DNA of 64,000 nt from Clostridium formicaceticum (GTDB lineage: Bacteria; Bacillota; Clostridia; Peptostreptococcales; Natronincolaceae), in contig NZ_CP017603.1 in the NCBI RefSeq assembly GCF_001854185.1, positions 434,001 through 498,000 of the forward strand, in the 5' to 3' direction. The notes beneath the pieces were generated by a model. The model was not told where the DNA came from and did no database searches. It saw only the letters and a list, made by a program, of their open reading frames with translations. The position numbers and the translations under genes are program-made. Below are positions 35,658-45,284 of this stretch, piece by piece (the stretch's first letter is position 1; each line of letters opens with the position of its first letter).

Positions 35658-35756
35658 ATAAAATGAGACTTCATTCAAAGGGAGGTTTTACACCCACTGA
35701 ATTACAGTCGAATTACTTTGAGAATGTAATGCTTCATCTCTTGCTTATTCATTTTT
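35658..35756 (+). repeat. Family B palindromic element, decayed copy 4
   Basis: The element starts AAAATGAGACTTCATTCAAA and keeps the ACTGAATTAC...GAATTACTTTGAGAATGTAA part, but its second hairpin is lost. It begins only about four bases from the outer end of the guanine riboswitch aptamer. Confidence 0.6.
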
Positions 35757-35808
35757 AAAAAATATAGTTTATTGTAGCTTATTTATTGAAAGAAATCAAG
35801 CATTTTTC

Positions 35809-38800
35809 CTAGAGTTTTACCCCTTGATCTATATCAAATAAATACAAATAACTCTCCTTAATACTTTTTCCTGTAATTTTTTCTAATGCCTCCCTATAAA
35901 GTTCTAGTTGTACCTCATACTTTTTCTTGATTTCCTCAGAAGTATTTACAACGCTATCGCTCTTATAATCTATCAGCACCAACCCATCTTCCTCTTGAAA
36001 ATAACAGTCAATGATCCCTTGTACCAATAATGTTTCCTCACATCCCTGTAACCCCTCAATAACATCCTTTGCCTTTTTCTTTATATTGAAAGGAACTTCC
36101 CGATAAACTTTTGTGGCCTTCAACATTCTTTTCCCCAATTCACTTTTAAAGTAGCCTTCTATCTTGGGAACTTCAACTGTCATAGCTTCCTCTTCTGTCA
36201 GAAGCTCCTTGACGATCATCCATTGAATCTGTTCTTCGATATTGTTGTTTTTTTCTATTTCTTTTAAATCTATATGCTGCAATACAAAATGTAAAATGGT
36301 CCCTCGCTCTGCTGCTGTGAAGGTTTTTGTACTTTCTAAAAATTTAGGCCTTCTTACTAATGTAGGAATTTTATAGCCCATACTCTCCATCGTAGCCATC
36401 CTGGACTTTTTGATTTCTGAAACGGATAATTTAGAAGGTATTGTAGTGGCTGCTCTGTGGGGATAACTCCAATTGAGGACTTGATCTATCTTGCTTTTAT
36501 AAGAGGTTAGTATCTCTTTAGGATCATGCTTTAACTTCTCTTTTATTTCCTCTTCTTTATCTGTTTTTTCCTGCTTCTCCAAACCTATATCTTTACGACT
36601 CAATAGATGAACCTTAAATTTGGTATTATCTTCAAACAGCTTTTCCGGTTCCAGCTTTATTTTTGCTATTTCCCTTAAAACTTTTCCCTTAGGATGCTTT
36701 GTCAATACCATACCTATCCAGTCCAAATAGTTTCTAGCAGATGTCAACATATAAGTGTTTGTGTTTTTGCTCCACTTTTCTACCTGTCTAGAAAGCTTTT
36801 TAGTAGATCCTATTAAAATCAGCTTATCTACCGCCCTTGTCAAAGCTACGTACAGAATTCTCATTTCCTCTGACAAACTTTCAATTTTGATTTTATTCTT
36901 CATGGCTAACTTTGCTATTGTATCTCTATAGGTTCTTAGTTTTATATCGGTAAATTTAGGCCCTAATCCTAAATCCTTATGCAGCAGTAAATCAGCATGA
37001 ACATCCCTTAGATTAAAATTTTTTCCCATCCCTGCCAAAAACACCACTGGAAATTCTAACCCTTTGCTTTTGTGGACACTCATGATCCGCACTACATTAT
37101 CCTTCTCCCCTAGTACCTTTGCAACCCCCATATCTCCTTTGCTACTTTCGAGTTTTTCTATAAATTTTATAAAATTAAAAAGTCCCTTTACAGAGGTTTT
37201 CTCAAATTGGCTTGCACGATTTAGTAACATCCTGAGATTCGCCTGTTTTTGTTTTCCTCCTGGCATAGCCCCTACATAATAAAAGTAACCTGTATCTATA
37301 AAGAGTTTCCATATCAGTTCATCTGTCTTCATGAACCGTGCTTCATCTGCCCATTCTGTTAAACGAGCTAAGAAGCTTTTTACTTTTATCGCTAAAGAAT
37401 TTTGGTTATTTTCTATATAAGTCAGTACTGCATCAAAAAAACTAACTTCCTTTTGGCACACCCTTATCTCAATGAGCTCCTCTAAGGTAAATTTGCCTAT
37501 TGGAGATCGCATAACACTTAATAAGGGGAGGTCTTGTCTTTTATTATCAATGATCTTCAACAAATTCATAAACATGCTAATTTCCACCGCCTCAAAATAC
37601 CCAGCATTCACATCTGCGTAGACCGGAACATTTTCAGCAGTCAAGGTCTCTAAAAAGATTTGTGCCCAATTTTGTGTTGTTCTCATGAGTATTACAATAT
37701 CTTTATAAAGGATATTTCTGTATCTTTTTTCTTCAGGATCATAAATTTTCTCCTTTAATAATTCTCTAATTCTTTTAGCCACCATAGCAGCTTCTACTTC
37801 TATATCCTCTAATTCCTCTATTTCTTCCTCTAATTCCTCTTCTACCTCCAGGTCCTTCTCTATGATATTTACTTCGATGGAGGCATCCTCCATAGGTTCA
37901 AAGCTTCCTCCTTGATAAAGATACGCTTCTTTATTATAATCGATTTCTCCTAAGGCTTTCGACATAATGTTGCGAAAGATGAAATTCACTCCGTCTAAAA
38001 TTTCTCCTCTACTTCTAAAGTTTTTAGCTAAATGAATTTTTCTATAAAGGGCTTCTTCCTCCAGCTGGTAACCTTCATATTTATCGATAAACAAGGTTGG
38101 ATCTGCCAATCTAAATCGATAAATACTTTGTTTTACATCTCCCACCATGAATAAATTATTTTCTCTTTTTATAAAACCAATCAAGGTTTCTTGTACAATA
38201 TTACTATCTTGGTATTCGTCTATAAAGATATATTCAAATCTATCACGGTATTCTCCTGCCGCCTTCTCATTTTCTAAAATTTCTAAAGCATAATGTTCTA
38301 AATCATTAAAATCAACAATTCCCCGTTCTCTTTTTTTCTCCGCATAAATTCTTTCAAAATCTACCACCATGTCATACAAATAAATCATCAATGGGTGTAG
38401 TGCCTTTAAATCCTCCACATATTCTTCAGGGCTGAGGAGAAAAATATCTTTTTTAATGCTTTTTATAATATCCTTGCTCTTATCTCTTAAATCCTTTACA
38501 GCTTCTTTAAGGACCTCGTCTACCTCCTGCTTTCCTCTGCTGAAAGCTTTGTGTTTAAAGTTCTCGATATCCCTATAAAATGTTCTAATACCTTTCTCCA
38601 GACCCTGTCGTAGTCCCTCTATTTGCTTAAGGTCATCCTGAATCGCTTCCAAATATTTATAGGGTCCCTGTGGTTTATTGCAGATTTTTTCAGCCTCCTT
38701 CAGCAAATCTACTGCTGCCTTTAGACCGATAAGAATGCTTCGTTTCATGGTATTCACCCATGGGGTTTCTTCAAAATTTTCTAAATCTACATTAAAGTCT

Positions 38801-39384
38801 TCTACTTTCTCCCTAAGCCACTGATAAGGCTTAGGTTGACTTTGTATAAAATGGTATACCTTTAAAATCAAATTTTGTAGAGGTTCATCCTCTCTTGTGC
38901 CACCAAAGGTCTCCACCAGTTCAATAAAGGTGGTATGGTTTTTTTCATATTCTTCTTCCAACAACTCTTCTATCACTTCTAATTGTAATATATCTATTTC
39001 TGTTATATCCCCTATACGAAAAGTAGGATCGATATCGATAAAATGAAAGTGTTTTTTTACCACTTCTATACAAAAAGCATGTACCGTCATGATAGAAGCC
39101 TTATTTAACAAAGTCATCTGCCTTCTTAAATGTTCCTCGTTATCATTTTTCTTCTCCAGCTCCTTCACAATGGCATCAGCAATTCTCTCCCTCATTTCTC
39201 CTGCAGCAGCATTAGTAAAGGTTACAATCAATAGCTTGTCTATATCTATCTTGTCCTGCAGAATCATTTTAATAATCCTCTCCACCAGTACCGCTGTTTT
39301 TCCAGAACCAGCAGCTGCTGCAATTAAAAGGTTACTCCCTCTAGCTTCAATCGCTGCTTTTTGTTCCTTCGTCCATTGCTTCAT
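35809..39384 (-). CDS. addA: ATP-dependent helicase/nuclease subunit A
   Basis: This is the UvrD-type helicase and nuclease subunit of AddAB, which resects double-strand breaks for recombination. It has 1191 residues. Walker A is IAAAAGSGKT at 21-30, then FIDEYQDSN (Walker B), VGDVKQSIYRFR, RIMSVHKSKGLEFPVVFL and EEMRILYVALTRAVDKL. The C-terminal RecB-like nuclease has RGTILHFVLQHID, LLVQGIIDCYFQEEDGLVLIDYKSD. The start codon lies inside the end of addB (38-bp overlap), showing coupled translation. ATG follows AAAGGAGG. Confidence 0.95.
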   Translation of the reverse strand: MKQWTKEQKAAIEARGSNLLIAAAAGSGKTAVLVERIIKMILQDKIDIDKLLIVTFTNAAAGEMRERIADAIVKELEKKNDNEEHLRRQMTLLNKASIMTVHAFCIEVVKKHFHFIDIDPTFRIGDITEIDILQLEVIEELLEEEYEKNHTTFIELVETFGGTREDEPLQNLILKVYHFIQSQPKPYQWLREKVEDFNVDLENFEETPWVNTMKRSILIGLKAAVDLLKEAEKICNKPQGPYKYLEAIQDDLKQIEGLRQGLEKGIRTFYRDIENFKHKAFSRGKQEVDEVLKEAVKDLRDKSKDIIKSIKKDIFLLSPEEYVEDLKALHPLMIYLYDMVVDFERIYAEKKRERGIVDFNDLEHYALEILENEKAAGEYRDRFEYIFIDEYQDSNIVQETLIGFIKRENNLFMVGDVKQSIYRFRLADPTLFIDKYEGYQLEEEALYRKIHLAKNFRSRGEILDGVNFIFRNIMSKALGEIDYNKEAYLYQGGSFEPMEDASIEVNIIEKDLEVEEELEEEIEELEDIEVEAAMVAKRIRELLKEKIYDPEEKRYRNILYKDIVILMRTTQNWAQIFLETLTAENVPVYADVNAGYFEAVEISMFMNLLKIIDNKRQDLPLLSVMRSPIGKFTLEELIEIRVCQKEVSFFDAVLTYIENNQNSLAIKVKSFLARLTEWADEARFMKTDELIWKLFIDTGYFYYVGAMPGGKQKQANLRMLLNRASQFEKTSVKGLFNFIKFIEKLESSKGDMGVAKVLGEKDNVVRIMSVHKSKGLEFPVVFLAGMGKNFNLRDVHADLLLHKDLGLGPKFTDIKLRTYRDTIAKLAMKNKIKIESLSEEMRILYVALTRAVDKLILIGSTKKLSRQVEKWSKNTNTYMLTSARNYLDWIGMVLTKHPKGKVLREIAKIKLEPEKLFEDNTKFKVHLLSRKDIGLEKQEKTDKEEEIKEKLKHDPKEILTSYKSKIDQVLNWSYPHRAATTIPSKLSVSEIKKSRMATMESMGYKIPTLVRRPKFLESTKTFTAAERGTILHFVLQHIDLKEIEKNNNIEEQIQWMIVKELLTEEEAMTVEVPKIEGYFKSELGKRMLKATKVYREVPFNIKKKAKDVIEGLQGCEETLLVQGIIDCYFQEEDGLVLIDYKSDSVVNTSEEIKKKYEVQLELYREALEKITGKSIKESYLYLFDIDQGVKL

Positions 39385-42300
39385 TCTGTTTTTCCTCCTT
39401 TCCTTGTCGTATTTTTTCTAGTACTTCCTCTGAAGTTAGAGCTTTTATGTTTTTGTAGTTATTATCATGAAATGCAGTATCAAACTGGCAGATTCCTCCA
39501 TAAGCACAATACTCACAGGATACCTGTTTTCCGTTTTTGCAGGGTTGAATTTCCACATTGCCCTTTAAAATTTCTTTACCAATTTCTTTCATGATATTTT
39601 TCACATGGATCATTAGATTTTTAAAATCTTCTTCCGTAGCCACTGAGGACTTTTTCCCCACCGTTTCATCTTGGTTTAAGGATACAGGAATAATATTAGA
39701 ATACTTTTCTATTGCATTGTCCATTCCCTTGATTACTTTTAAGTCCTTTAAAACCAGACCTTTCATTTTAAGCGCTTTATTTATTTCCGTTTCTATTTTT
39801 TCAACTGCTTTATCTGTTGTTTTTATCAGTGGATCATCAATTTTAAAATAAAAAACACCTGCTGGATAATTTTTACCCTTTTTCCACTGGTTCTTTAAAG
39901 CCATCACCGCCTCCAAGTAGACCATAAGCTGTAGCTGAATACCATAATAAACATCTGATAAGCTAAAATCTTTGTTGCCGGATTTATAATCAATCACTTT
40001 GAAGTAATTGCCCTCTTCATCCTCTAGGATATCTACACGATCGATCCTTCCTTCAAGAATAATTTTTTCTCCATCATCTAACTCTATGACAATACCAGGA
40101 ATGGTACAGCCTTCACCAAAAACAACCTCGTGGTCATAAGGGATAAAATCTCCTTTTTTAATATGTTGCACTAAAGTCCACAAAGCTTTTTTACTAATCC
40201 GGGTTAAACGATTGATTAGGTATTTATAGCGATGGGTACTTAACATCACCCCATGTTCAAAATCCTGTGCCAGTTGCTGCATGATTTCCTCCATCATTGC
40301 ATCGCTTTCTGTTTGTTCCATGTCTATCCAGTTGATCTTCTTTTCCTTTGTAAGTTTTGCAAATTTCTCCATAGAATCATGAAATAGCTTCCCAACATCC
40401 GGTGCCTTTAAGGCATATTCCCTTCTCTCCTTGGGTTTTAGCCCATAGGCAATAAAGTGAGCAAAGGGACATTTCACAAAGGTTTCTAACCTTGATACAC
40501 TGGTTTTAATGGGACTGCTGTCATATAACCCCCTTACTCTTCCTCTATCTATATATCTTACCTGGTTTTCATGGAAAAGTCCTTCAATCATCATGTTTTT
40601 TTTCTCTTGCCATTGGGGTTGATGGTAGTACCAGTGATAAACATCCCACCATAAATCCTCCATAGGTTTATCTTCTACGTGCAAACGCAGATTTTCCGTT
40701 AGGTATTTAAAAGTACTGGTGGGTGTAGCCACTAGATGCAACTGGTTTTCTATGGTATTTATAATATCTCCCCCTATCATAAGCTGTGGAAATATTTTTT
40801 TAAAGCGATCTATTAATATAGAAGGTCTCTTTGCCCTGCCTTCTTCATCCCCTACGGCGAAGCTTATCCATAAATATTCCTGAGGCTTTGTGAAGGCAGA
40901 ATAGATAGAAAAGTTCTGTTGAAACAATTTTGTTTCTCCACTGACACTTAACTCCATTCCAGTAGCTTCTAAAACTTTTCTCTCATGGTCTAAAAGAATT
41001 CCCTCTTCCTCCTGTAAAGAGGGTAAAATACCGTCATTCACTGCCGCTACAAAGAGGGCTTTGATATCGTGACTTCTGGAACGATCTATGTTTCCTACCA
41101 ACACTTGATCAATGGTGGAGGGAATTACACCGATTTCACAGGCAGAAAAACCAGATTCTAATATTCTATAGTACTTTTTTATAGAAATTTTACTCTCGTC
41201 TAATATTTCATAGATTTGATCAAAGATCTCCATAACTGTATTCCAGATTTGTGTGTTTTCATTGACATAATCAAATCTTCCTTCCTCCCTTAATATCTTA
41301 ATCCATTCTTCTAATTTTTCCTCAATTCTCATTTCCTGTAGGAAGGTAAAAAGTGCTTTTGTTATTTCTTTAGAGGTTTTATCTTTTTTTATTTTCCTAT
41401 GAAACTTGCTTAGAGGGCGTATAAGCTTTTCTCTCATTTCATTAAGCCGTAAAAGTTTTTCTTCATCTTCTCCCTTTTTAAAGGGTTGCAGCCACTGTTC
41501 CCCTCTAATTCCGTATCTTAATACATAATTTTCAAGAATTTCCTCTTCTTCCTTCGTTAAATCAGTAAAACCAGTTTTCATTAATCTGAACATTTCTTTG
41601 TACTGGTAATTTTTCAAAGCTGTTTCTAATGCTGCTAAAATAAATTCAATAATAGGATTGTTCATAATGCTTCTTTTCTCATCGATAAAATAAGGTATCC
41701 CATATTCCTCAAAGACTCTTTTTATTATACCGCTATAAGCTTCAAAAGCCCCTGAAACTACTGCAATATCTTTGAATCTATAACCTCTTTCTCTTACCAA
41801 GGCTATAATTTCTGCGGCAATATGCTCCACCTCTGTATAGGGATTCAATCCAGCAAAAACCTTTATATTTTCTACTTCCTTAGTAAATTGACGGTAAGGA
41901 TAGGAAAAAAATTCTTCTTCTATGTGGGCGATTTCCTTCGATCTTTTCATCTCTTGTCTTTTGTCAAGGTCTAAGTTCACTACCTTCTCTTCAATCATTA
42001 ATTGATGAGCTATTTTCTTTATTTTTAAATAAGTATTTTGAGGAACTTGAAACAAATCCTTTTCCCTTTCTTTTCCTCGCAACGCTAATGTAAAAGTAAC
42101 ATGTACTTCTCTTGCCTTTAGTAGTAATTTTTCAATGATTTTTAGGGTTGGGGGGGTAAAAACATGAAAGCCATCGATCCATATCTCCGCCTCCTCCAAA
42201 AAACTTGCCTTCTCAATATTCTCCATAAATAGGTTTAGATGATCTTCACTATCCACATAGCGGTTTTCTAAATATCTAGAAAACTCATGATAAATCAAAG

Positions 42301-42778
42301 CTATATCCGATAACTTCATTTTTAGAATACTGTCCTCTTGAATTTCATCTATAACGCTATTTAAATCTAAGGGACTAATATCATATTGTTTTAATTCACA
42401 GATCATATCATTTAATTTAGCTATAAACCCCTCCTGCTTTGAGGTGTTCTTATAGACCGTTAGAAGGCTGCCCTTTTCATCCAATATTTTTTTTATGATC
42501 ATGCTCTTCCCCACTGTATTTACAGGTACCTTTGTCAATCCTCCTACTTCATTGAAAACCCTGTGGGCAAGCCTTGTAAAGCTTAGTACTTCCGCCTGCA
42601 TGATGCCATTCAGTTGCTGCTTCTCTATTAAATCTCGTTCTGCTTGTAGAGTAAATTGCTCTGGTGTAATTAAAATCAAAGGATGTTTTACCTGCTGCTG
42701 CAGCCTCTCTTTGATTTGATTTAATACGTAAAAACTCTTTCCAGTTCCTGCTCTCCCGGTAATATAGGTTATCCCCAT
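39347..42778 (-). CDS. addB: ATP-dependent helicase/deoxyribonuclease subunit B
   Basis: This AddAB subunit of about 1143 residues has a degenerate helicase domain and an active nuclease. The N-terminus has a P-loop (GRAGTGKSF). The RecB-like nuclease region near residues 780-1000 includes VKCPFAHFIAYGLKP, then FKVIDYKSGNKDFSL. The C-terminal CEYCAYGGIC, with the first Cys in VKCPF, supplies the four Cys of the iron-sulphur staple known for AddB. The frame opens with GTG at 42787, but that codon overlaps the GAGGTG ribosome site. ATG at 42778, eight bases from GAGG, is preferred. It heads a two-gene addBA operon. Confidence 0.95.
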   Translation of the reverse strand: MGITYITGRAGTGKSFYVLNQIKERLQQQVKHPLILITPEQFTLQAERDLIEKQQLNGIMQAEVLSFTRLAHRVFNEVGGLTKVPVNTVGKSMIIKKILDEKGSLLTVYKNTSKQEGFIAKLNDMICELKQYDISPLDLNSVIDEIQEDSILKMKLSDIALIYHEFSRYLENRYVDSEDHLNLFMENIEKASFLEEAEIWIDGFHVFTPPTLKIIEKLLLKAREVHVTFTLALRGKEREKDLFQVPQNTYLKIKKIAHQLMIEEKVVNLDLDKRQEMKRSKEIAHIEEEFFSYPYRQFTKEVENIKVFAGLNPYTEVEHIAAEIIALVRERGYRFKDIAVVSGAFEAYSGIIKRVFEEYGIPYFIDEKRSIMNNPIIEFILAALETALKNYQYKEMFRLMKTGFTDLTKEEEEILENYVLRYGIRGEQWLQPFKKGEDEEKLLRLNEMREKLIRPLSKFHRKIKKDKTSKEITKALFTFLQEMRIEEKLEEWIKILREEGRFDYVNENTQIWNTVMEIFDQIYEILDESKISIKKYYRILESGFSACEIGVIPSTIDQVLVGNIDRSRSHDIKALFVAAVNDGILPSLQEEEGILLDHERKVLEATGMELSVSGETKLFQQNFSIYSAFTKPQEYLWISFAVGDEEGRAKRPSILIDRFKKIFPQLMIGGDIINTIENQLHLVATPTSTFKYLTENLRLHVEDKPMEDLWWDVYHWYYHQPQWQEKKNMMIEGLFHENQVRYIDRGRVRGLYDSSPIKTSVSRLETFVKCPFAHFIAYGLKPKERREYALKAPDVGKLFHDSMEKFAKLTKEKKINWIDMEQTESDAMMEEIMQQLAQDFEHGVMLSTHRYKYLINRLTRISKKALWTLVQHIKKGDFIPYDHEVVFGEGCTIPGIVIELDDGEKIILEGRIDRVDILEDEEGNYFKVIDYKSGNKDFSLSDVYYGIQLQLMVYLEAVMALKNQWKKGKNYPAGVFYFKIDDPLIKTTDKAVEKIETEINKALKMKGLVLKDLKVIKGMDNAIEKYSNIIPVSLNQDETVGKKSSVATEEDFKNLMIHVKNIMKEIGKEILKGNVEIQPCKNGKQVSCEYCAYGGICQFDTAFHDNNYKNIKALTSEEVLEKIRQGKEEKQNEAMDEGTKSSD

Positions 42779-43023
42779 TTGTTTCACCTCTTTTATATAA
42801 ATAAATCATATCATAACCAACATTATATCATAATACAATATCCTCTTCATTGATCTCTAATAACCTATACTAAACCATGATTATCATCTTACTGGATAAA
42901 GTTTTTTATGAAACAGAAGTAAGTTGCTATATTTTGAATTTTTTCCATTGATTAGATGAAATAATAATGAAAAGTTAATAGCATACTAATACTGCTATCC
43001 AAAATCTTAAGGAGGGATTTTTT

Positions 43024-43197
43024 ATGAAAATGCAAGAAGGATTAATCCCAACTGTTTTAGGTACAGCGGTTACTGCAACAGGGACAATTATGTCAAAGAA
43101 AAAGGTACAGCCGATTGTAGCAGCCGGTATTATAGGCTTTGGATTAGCGCATGTGGTTTTAGGTGCTATCGATCTGATAGAGCACCGGGATCAGTAG
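43024..43197 (+). CDS. 57-residue small protein, probable membrane protein
   Basis: This protein begins MKMQEGLIPTVLGTAVTATG and ends VVLGAIDLIEHRDQ. It has one or two Gly/Ala-rich hydrophobic segments separated by SKKKVQP. ATG follows AAGGAGGG by nine bases, and a terminator lies directly after the stop, so it is a well-formed single gene on the plus strand. I have seen similar short proteins in clostridial genomes but know no function. Confidence 0.7.
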   Translation: MKMQEGLIPTVLGTAVTATGTIMSKKKVQPIVAAGIIGFGLAHVVLGAIDLIEHRDQ

Positions 43198-43209
43198 ACA
43201 TGCTTTTGG

Positions 43210-43243
43210 AAATAGAGAAGAATAGATTTCTTCTCTATTTTTT
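43210..43243. terminator. Terminator between the 57-residue gene and yhaM
   Basis: AAATAGAGAAG pairs with CTTCTCTATTT around a nine-base loop and is followed by TTTT on the plus strand. The yhaM stop codon lies in one arm. Confidence 0.75.
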
Positions 43244-44200
43244 ATAGTATTCTGTCCCCATATTCCACAGCCTTCTTGTAAAGGTTTCCTCCTCTTCTGT
43301 ATCCTCTTTTATAAAAGATAAAATACTTTCAACATCCCCTGACATTTTATCTGCTTGATGTAAGATTTGTGCTTCTACTGTCTTAGGCAAAACTGGTGAA
43401 CCAAACTCTAAACTTCCATGATGTCCTAGTATACCATTTAGAATTACCAGCTTATCTTCTTCAGGAAAATCGTCTATCTCATTGATAGCATTCAATGTAT
43501 AGTGAGCCCCTAGAAAAATATGTCCAATCATCATGCCTTCCTCCGTCAAGCCTAACGCTGGTAATGCTTTGTATTCCATCATTTTTCCCCAGTCATGCAA
43601 CATTGTCATAACAAACAATCTATCCGTTTGATGTTGTGACAGCTTTTTTGTGCTAGCTACTGTATTCACGAGCTTTAATACCTCAAGGGTATGATGTAAT
43701 AGACCATGATAAAAGTTATGATGTACTTTTCTAGCAGCTGGATAGGTACAAAATTTTTCATAGTTTTCTGTTGAAAAAATCATCTTGTCTATAAGCTCTT
43801 TTAAATGAGGTGTTTCTATTCTATTATGGAAATATTCTAAGCCTTTTTTCATACTTTCAAATTCCCAGGGACTCGTAGGAATAAGGTCCTTGATAGATAC
43901 TTTATCACTGCTGACCCTTTCAATATTTCTAATGGTTAATTGCAATTGTCCTGCGTACTCCCCCACCTGTCCTTGTATCTGAACAATCTCGTAGGGCTGA
44001 AAACTTTTAAACTTTTCTTCGTGCTCTTCATAATCCCAATACTTGGCTTCCATTGCCTTAGATGCATCCTGAATGATGATATCCGCATACTTTTTGTCTG
44101 TCTTTGTAGTCTTCACTTTAATCTCTGATAATAATACTACTGCCTCTATAGTTTCATTCAATAATTTTGAAGATAGATCTTTTAATTGTTTAATATGCAC
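43235..44200 (-). CDS. yhaM: 3'-5' exoribonuclease YhaM family protein
   Basis: This 321-326-residue protein has an N-terminal OB-fold nucleic-acid-binding domain (EIVQIQGQVGEYAGQLQLTIRNIERV) and a C-terminal HD phosphohydrolase domain with HHTLEVLKLV and MTMLHDWGKMMEY. In Bacillus, YhaM trims RNA and DNA 3' ends using Mn2+ or Co2+. The frame opens with GTG at 44215. GGGGGAG lies directly before an ATG at 44206, while the GTG at 44200 is six bases from it, so I favour 44200; the start is not settled. Confidence 0.88.
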   Translation of the reverse strand: MHIKQLKDLSSKLLNETIEAVVLLSEIKVKTTKTDKKYADIIIQDASKAMEAKYWDYEEHEEKFKSFQPYEIVQIQGQVGEYAGQLQLTIRNIERVSSDKVSIKDLIPTSPWEFESMKKGLEYFHNRIETPHLKELIDKMIFSTENYEKFCTYPAARKVHHNFYHGLLHHTLEVLKLVNTVASTKKLSQHQTDRLFVMTMLHDWGKMMEYKALPALGLTEEGMMIGHIFLGAHYTLNAINEIDDFPEEDKLVILNGILGHHGSLEFGSPVLPKTVEAQILHQADKMSGDVESILSFIKEDTEEEETFTRRLWNMGTEYYKK

Positions 44201-44412
44201 AAACATCTCCCCCACTTTCTTTTTTTATCCTATATTTACATTCTATTTTTCCCTCTTCTTTCCTTTAAAATAATAAAATTTAAAAATTACACTATATTTT
44301 TTTATCTTCTTTGTTTAAAATATAGTTTGCAGGGTAAAAAGAGCTATGGGATTATTCTTAAGCCTTGCAAATACATAAAATAAATTTATAAGAATTTGAG
44401 GAGGAGATAGTA

Positions 44413-44988
44413 ATGAATGAAATGACATCAACAAACTTAAAATCTGCTTTCGGTGGAGAAAGTATGGCGCATATGAGATATTTACAATGGAGTGCAGCAG
44501 CGAAAAAAGAAGGTTTCCCAAATGTTGCAAATCTTTTTACCGCTGTAGCTTATGCAGAGCAGGTACATGCAGCAAATCACTTTAGAGAATTGAAAAATGA
44601 AGTAGGAGACGCTGCCGTTACTGCTGGCGCAGGTTTTGGTATGACAAATACTTCTGAAAACCTTCAAGGGGCCATCGATGGTGAAAATCATGAAGTAGAA
44701 CAAATGTATCCTGCTTTTATCGCTGTAGCTGAACTGCAAGCTGAAAAAGGTAGCATCCGATCCTTTCAATTTGCTCTAGAAGCAGAAAAAACCCATGCCG
44801 TTCTATTTGCAAATGCTAAAACAGCTGTAGACGCTGGTAAAGATTTTGCTGAAAATACTGTTCATGTATGTAATGTCTGTGGCTATACTTTAACAGGAGC
44901 GTTAGAAAGCGACTGCCCAGTGTGTAAAGTAAAGACTGACAAGTTCACAACTTTTAGTACAGAAGCCAGCTGTTGTTCTTGCTGCTAA
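44413..44988 (+). CDS. rbr: Rubrerythrin
   Basis: This 191-residue non-haem iron protein reduces hydrogen peroxide in anaerobes. The N-terminal ferritin-like four-helix domain has the diiron ligands in AYAEQVHAANHFRE, ENHEVEQMYPAF and LEAEKTHAVLFANA. The C-terminal rubredoxin-like domain has CNVCGYTL and CPVCKVK as its four Fe ligands. After it comes an unusual tail ending SCCSCC. ATG lies six bases from GGAGGAG, and it is a single plus-strand gene with its own terminator. Electrons would come from a rubredoxin or NAD(P)H reductase encoded elsewhere. Confidence 0.94.
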   Translation: MNEMTSTNLKSAFGGESMAHMRYLQWSAAAKKEGFPNVANLFTAVAYAEQVHAANHFRELKNEVGDAAVTAGAGFGMTNTSENLQGAIDGENHEVEQMYPAFIAVAELQAEKGSIRSFQFALEAEKTHAVLFANAKTAVDAGKDFAENTVHVCNVCGYTLTGALESDCPVCKVKTDKFTTFSTEASCCSCC

Positions 44989-45013
44989 TCCTTGCAAATA
45001 TTTATCATGCAGA

Positions 45014-45127
45014 TATATATAAATGCGCCTATGAATTTTTATATGCTAAGGGCTACGTTTTTTAGTCAAGGCGAAACCGTAGATCGTGTATATTAAAATT
45101 CAAGTTTAAGGGCGTGCACCTATATAA
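45014..45127. repeat. Family C inverted-repeat element, copy 2
   Basis: TATATAAATGCGCCTATGAA faces TTAAGGGCGTGCACCTATAT, and the centre includes AAGGCGAAACCGTAGA, which also occurs inverted in the 16036 copy (TCTACGGTTTCGCC). It is non-coding and lies between rubrerythrin and its terminator. Confidence 0.65.
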
Positions 45128-45165
45128 GCAAATGACTAACAACTATCATTTTGCATCAGTAATAA

Positions 45166-45203
45166 AAAAAGGTTGAGGAAAATGAAATTTTCCCAACCTT
45201 TTT
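45166..45203. terminator. Terminator downstream of rubrerythrin
   Basis: AAAAAGGTTGAGGAAAA pairs with TTTTCCCAACCTTTTT with one mismatch around a short loop. T-runs occur on both strands. Confidence 0.75.
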
Positions 45204-45284
45204 CATGTTTTTAATTTTACAATATAATATCCCATCTCTGAGTGTTGGTATAAACGGATGTTTCAGGTGGGTAAAACAAGTTCA

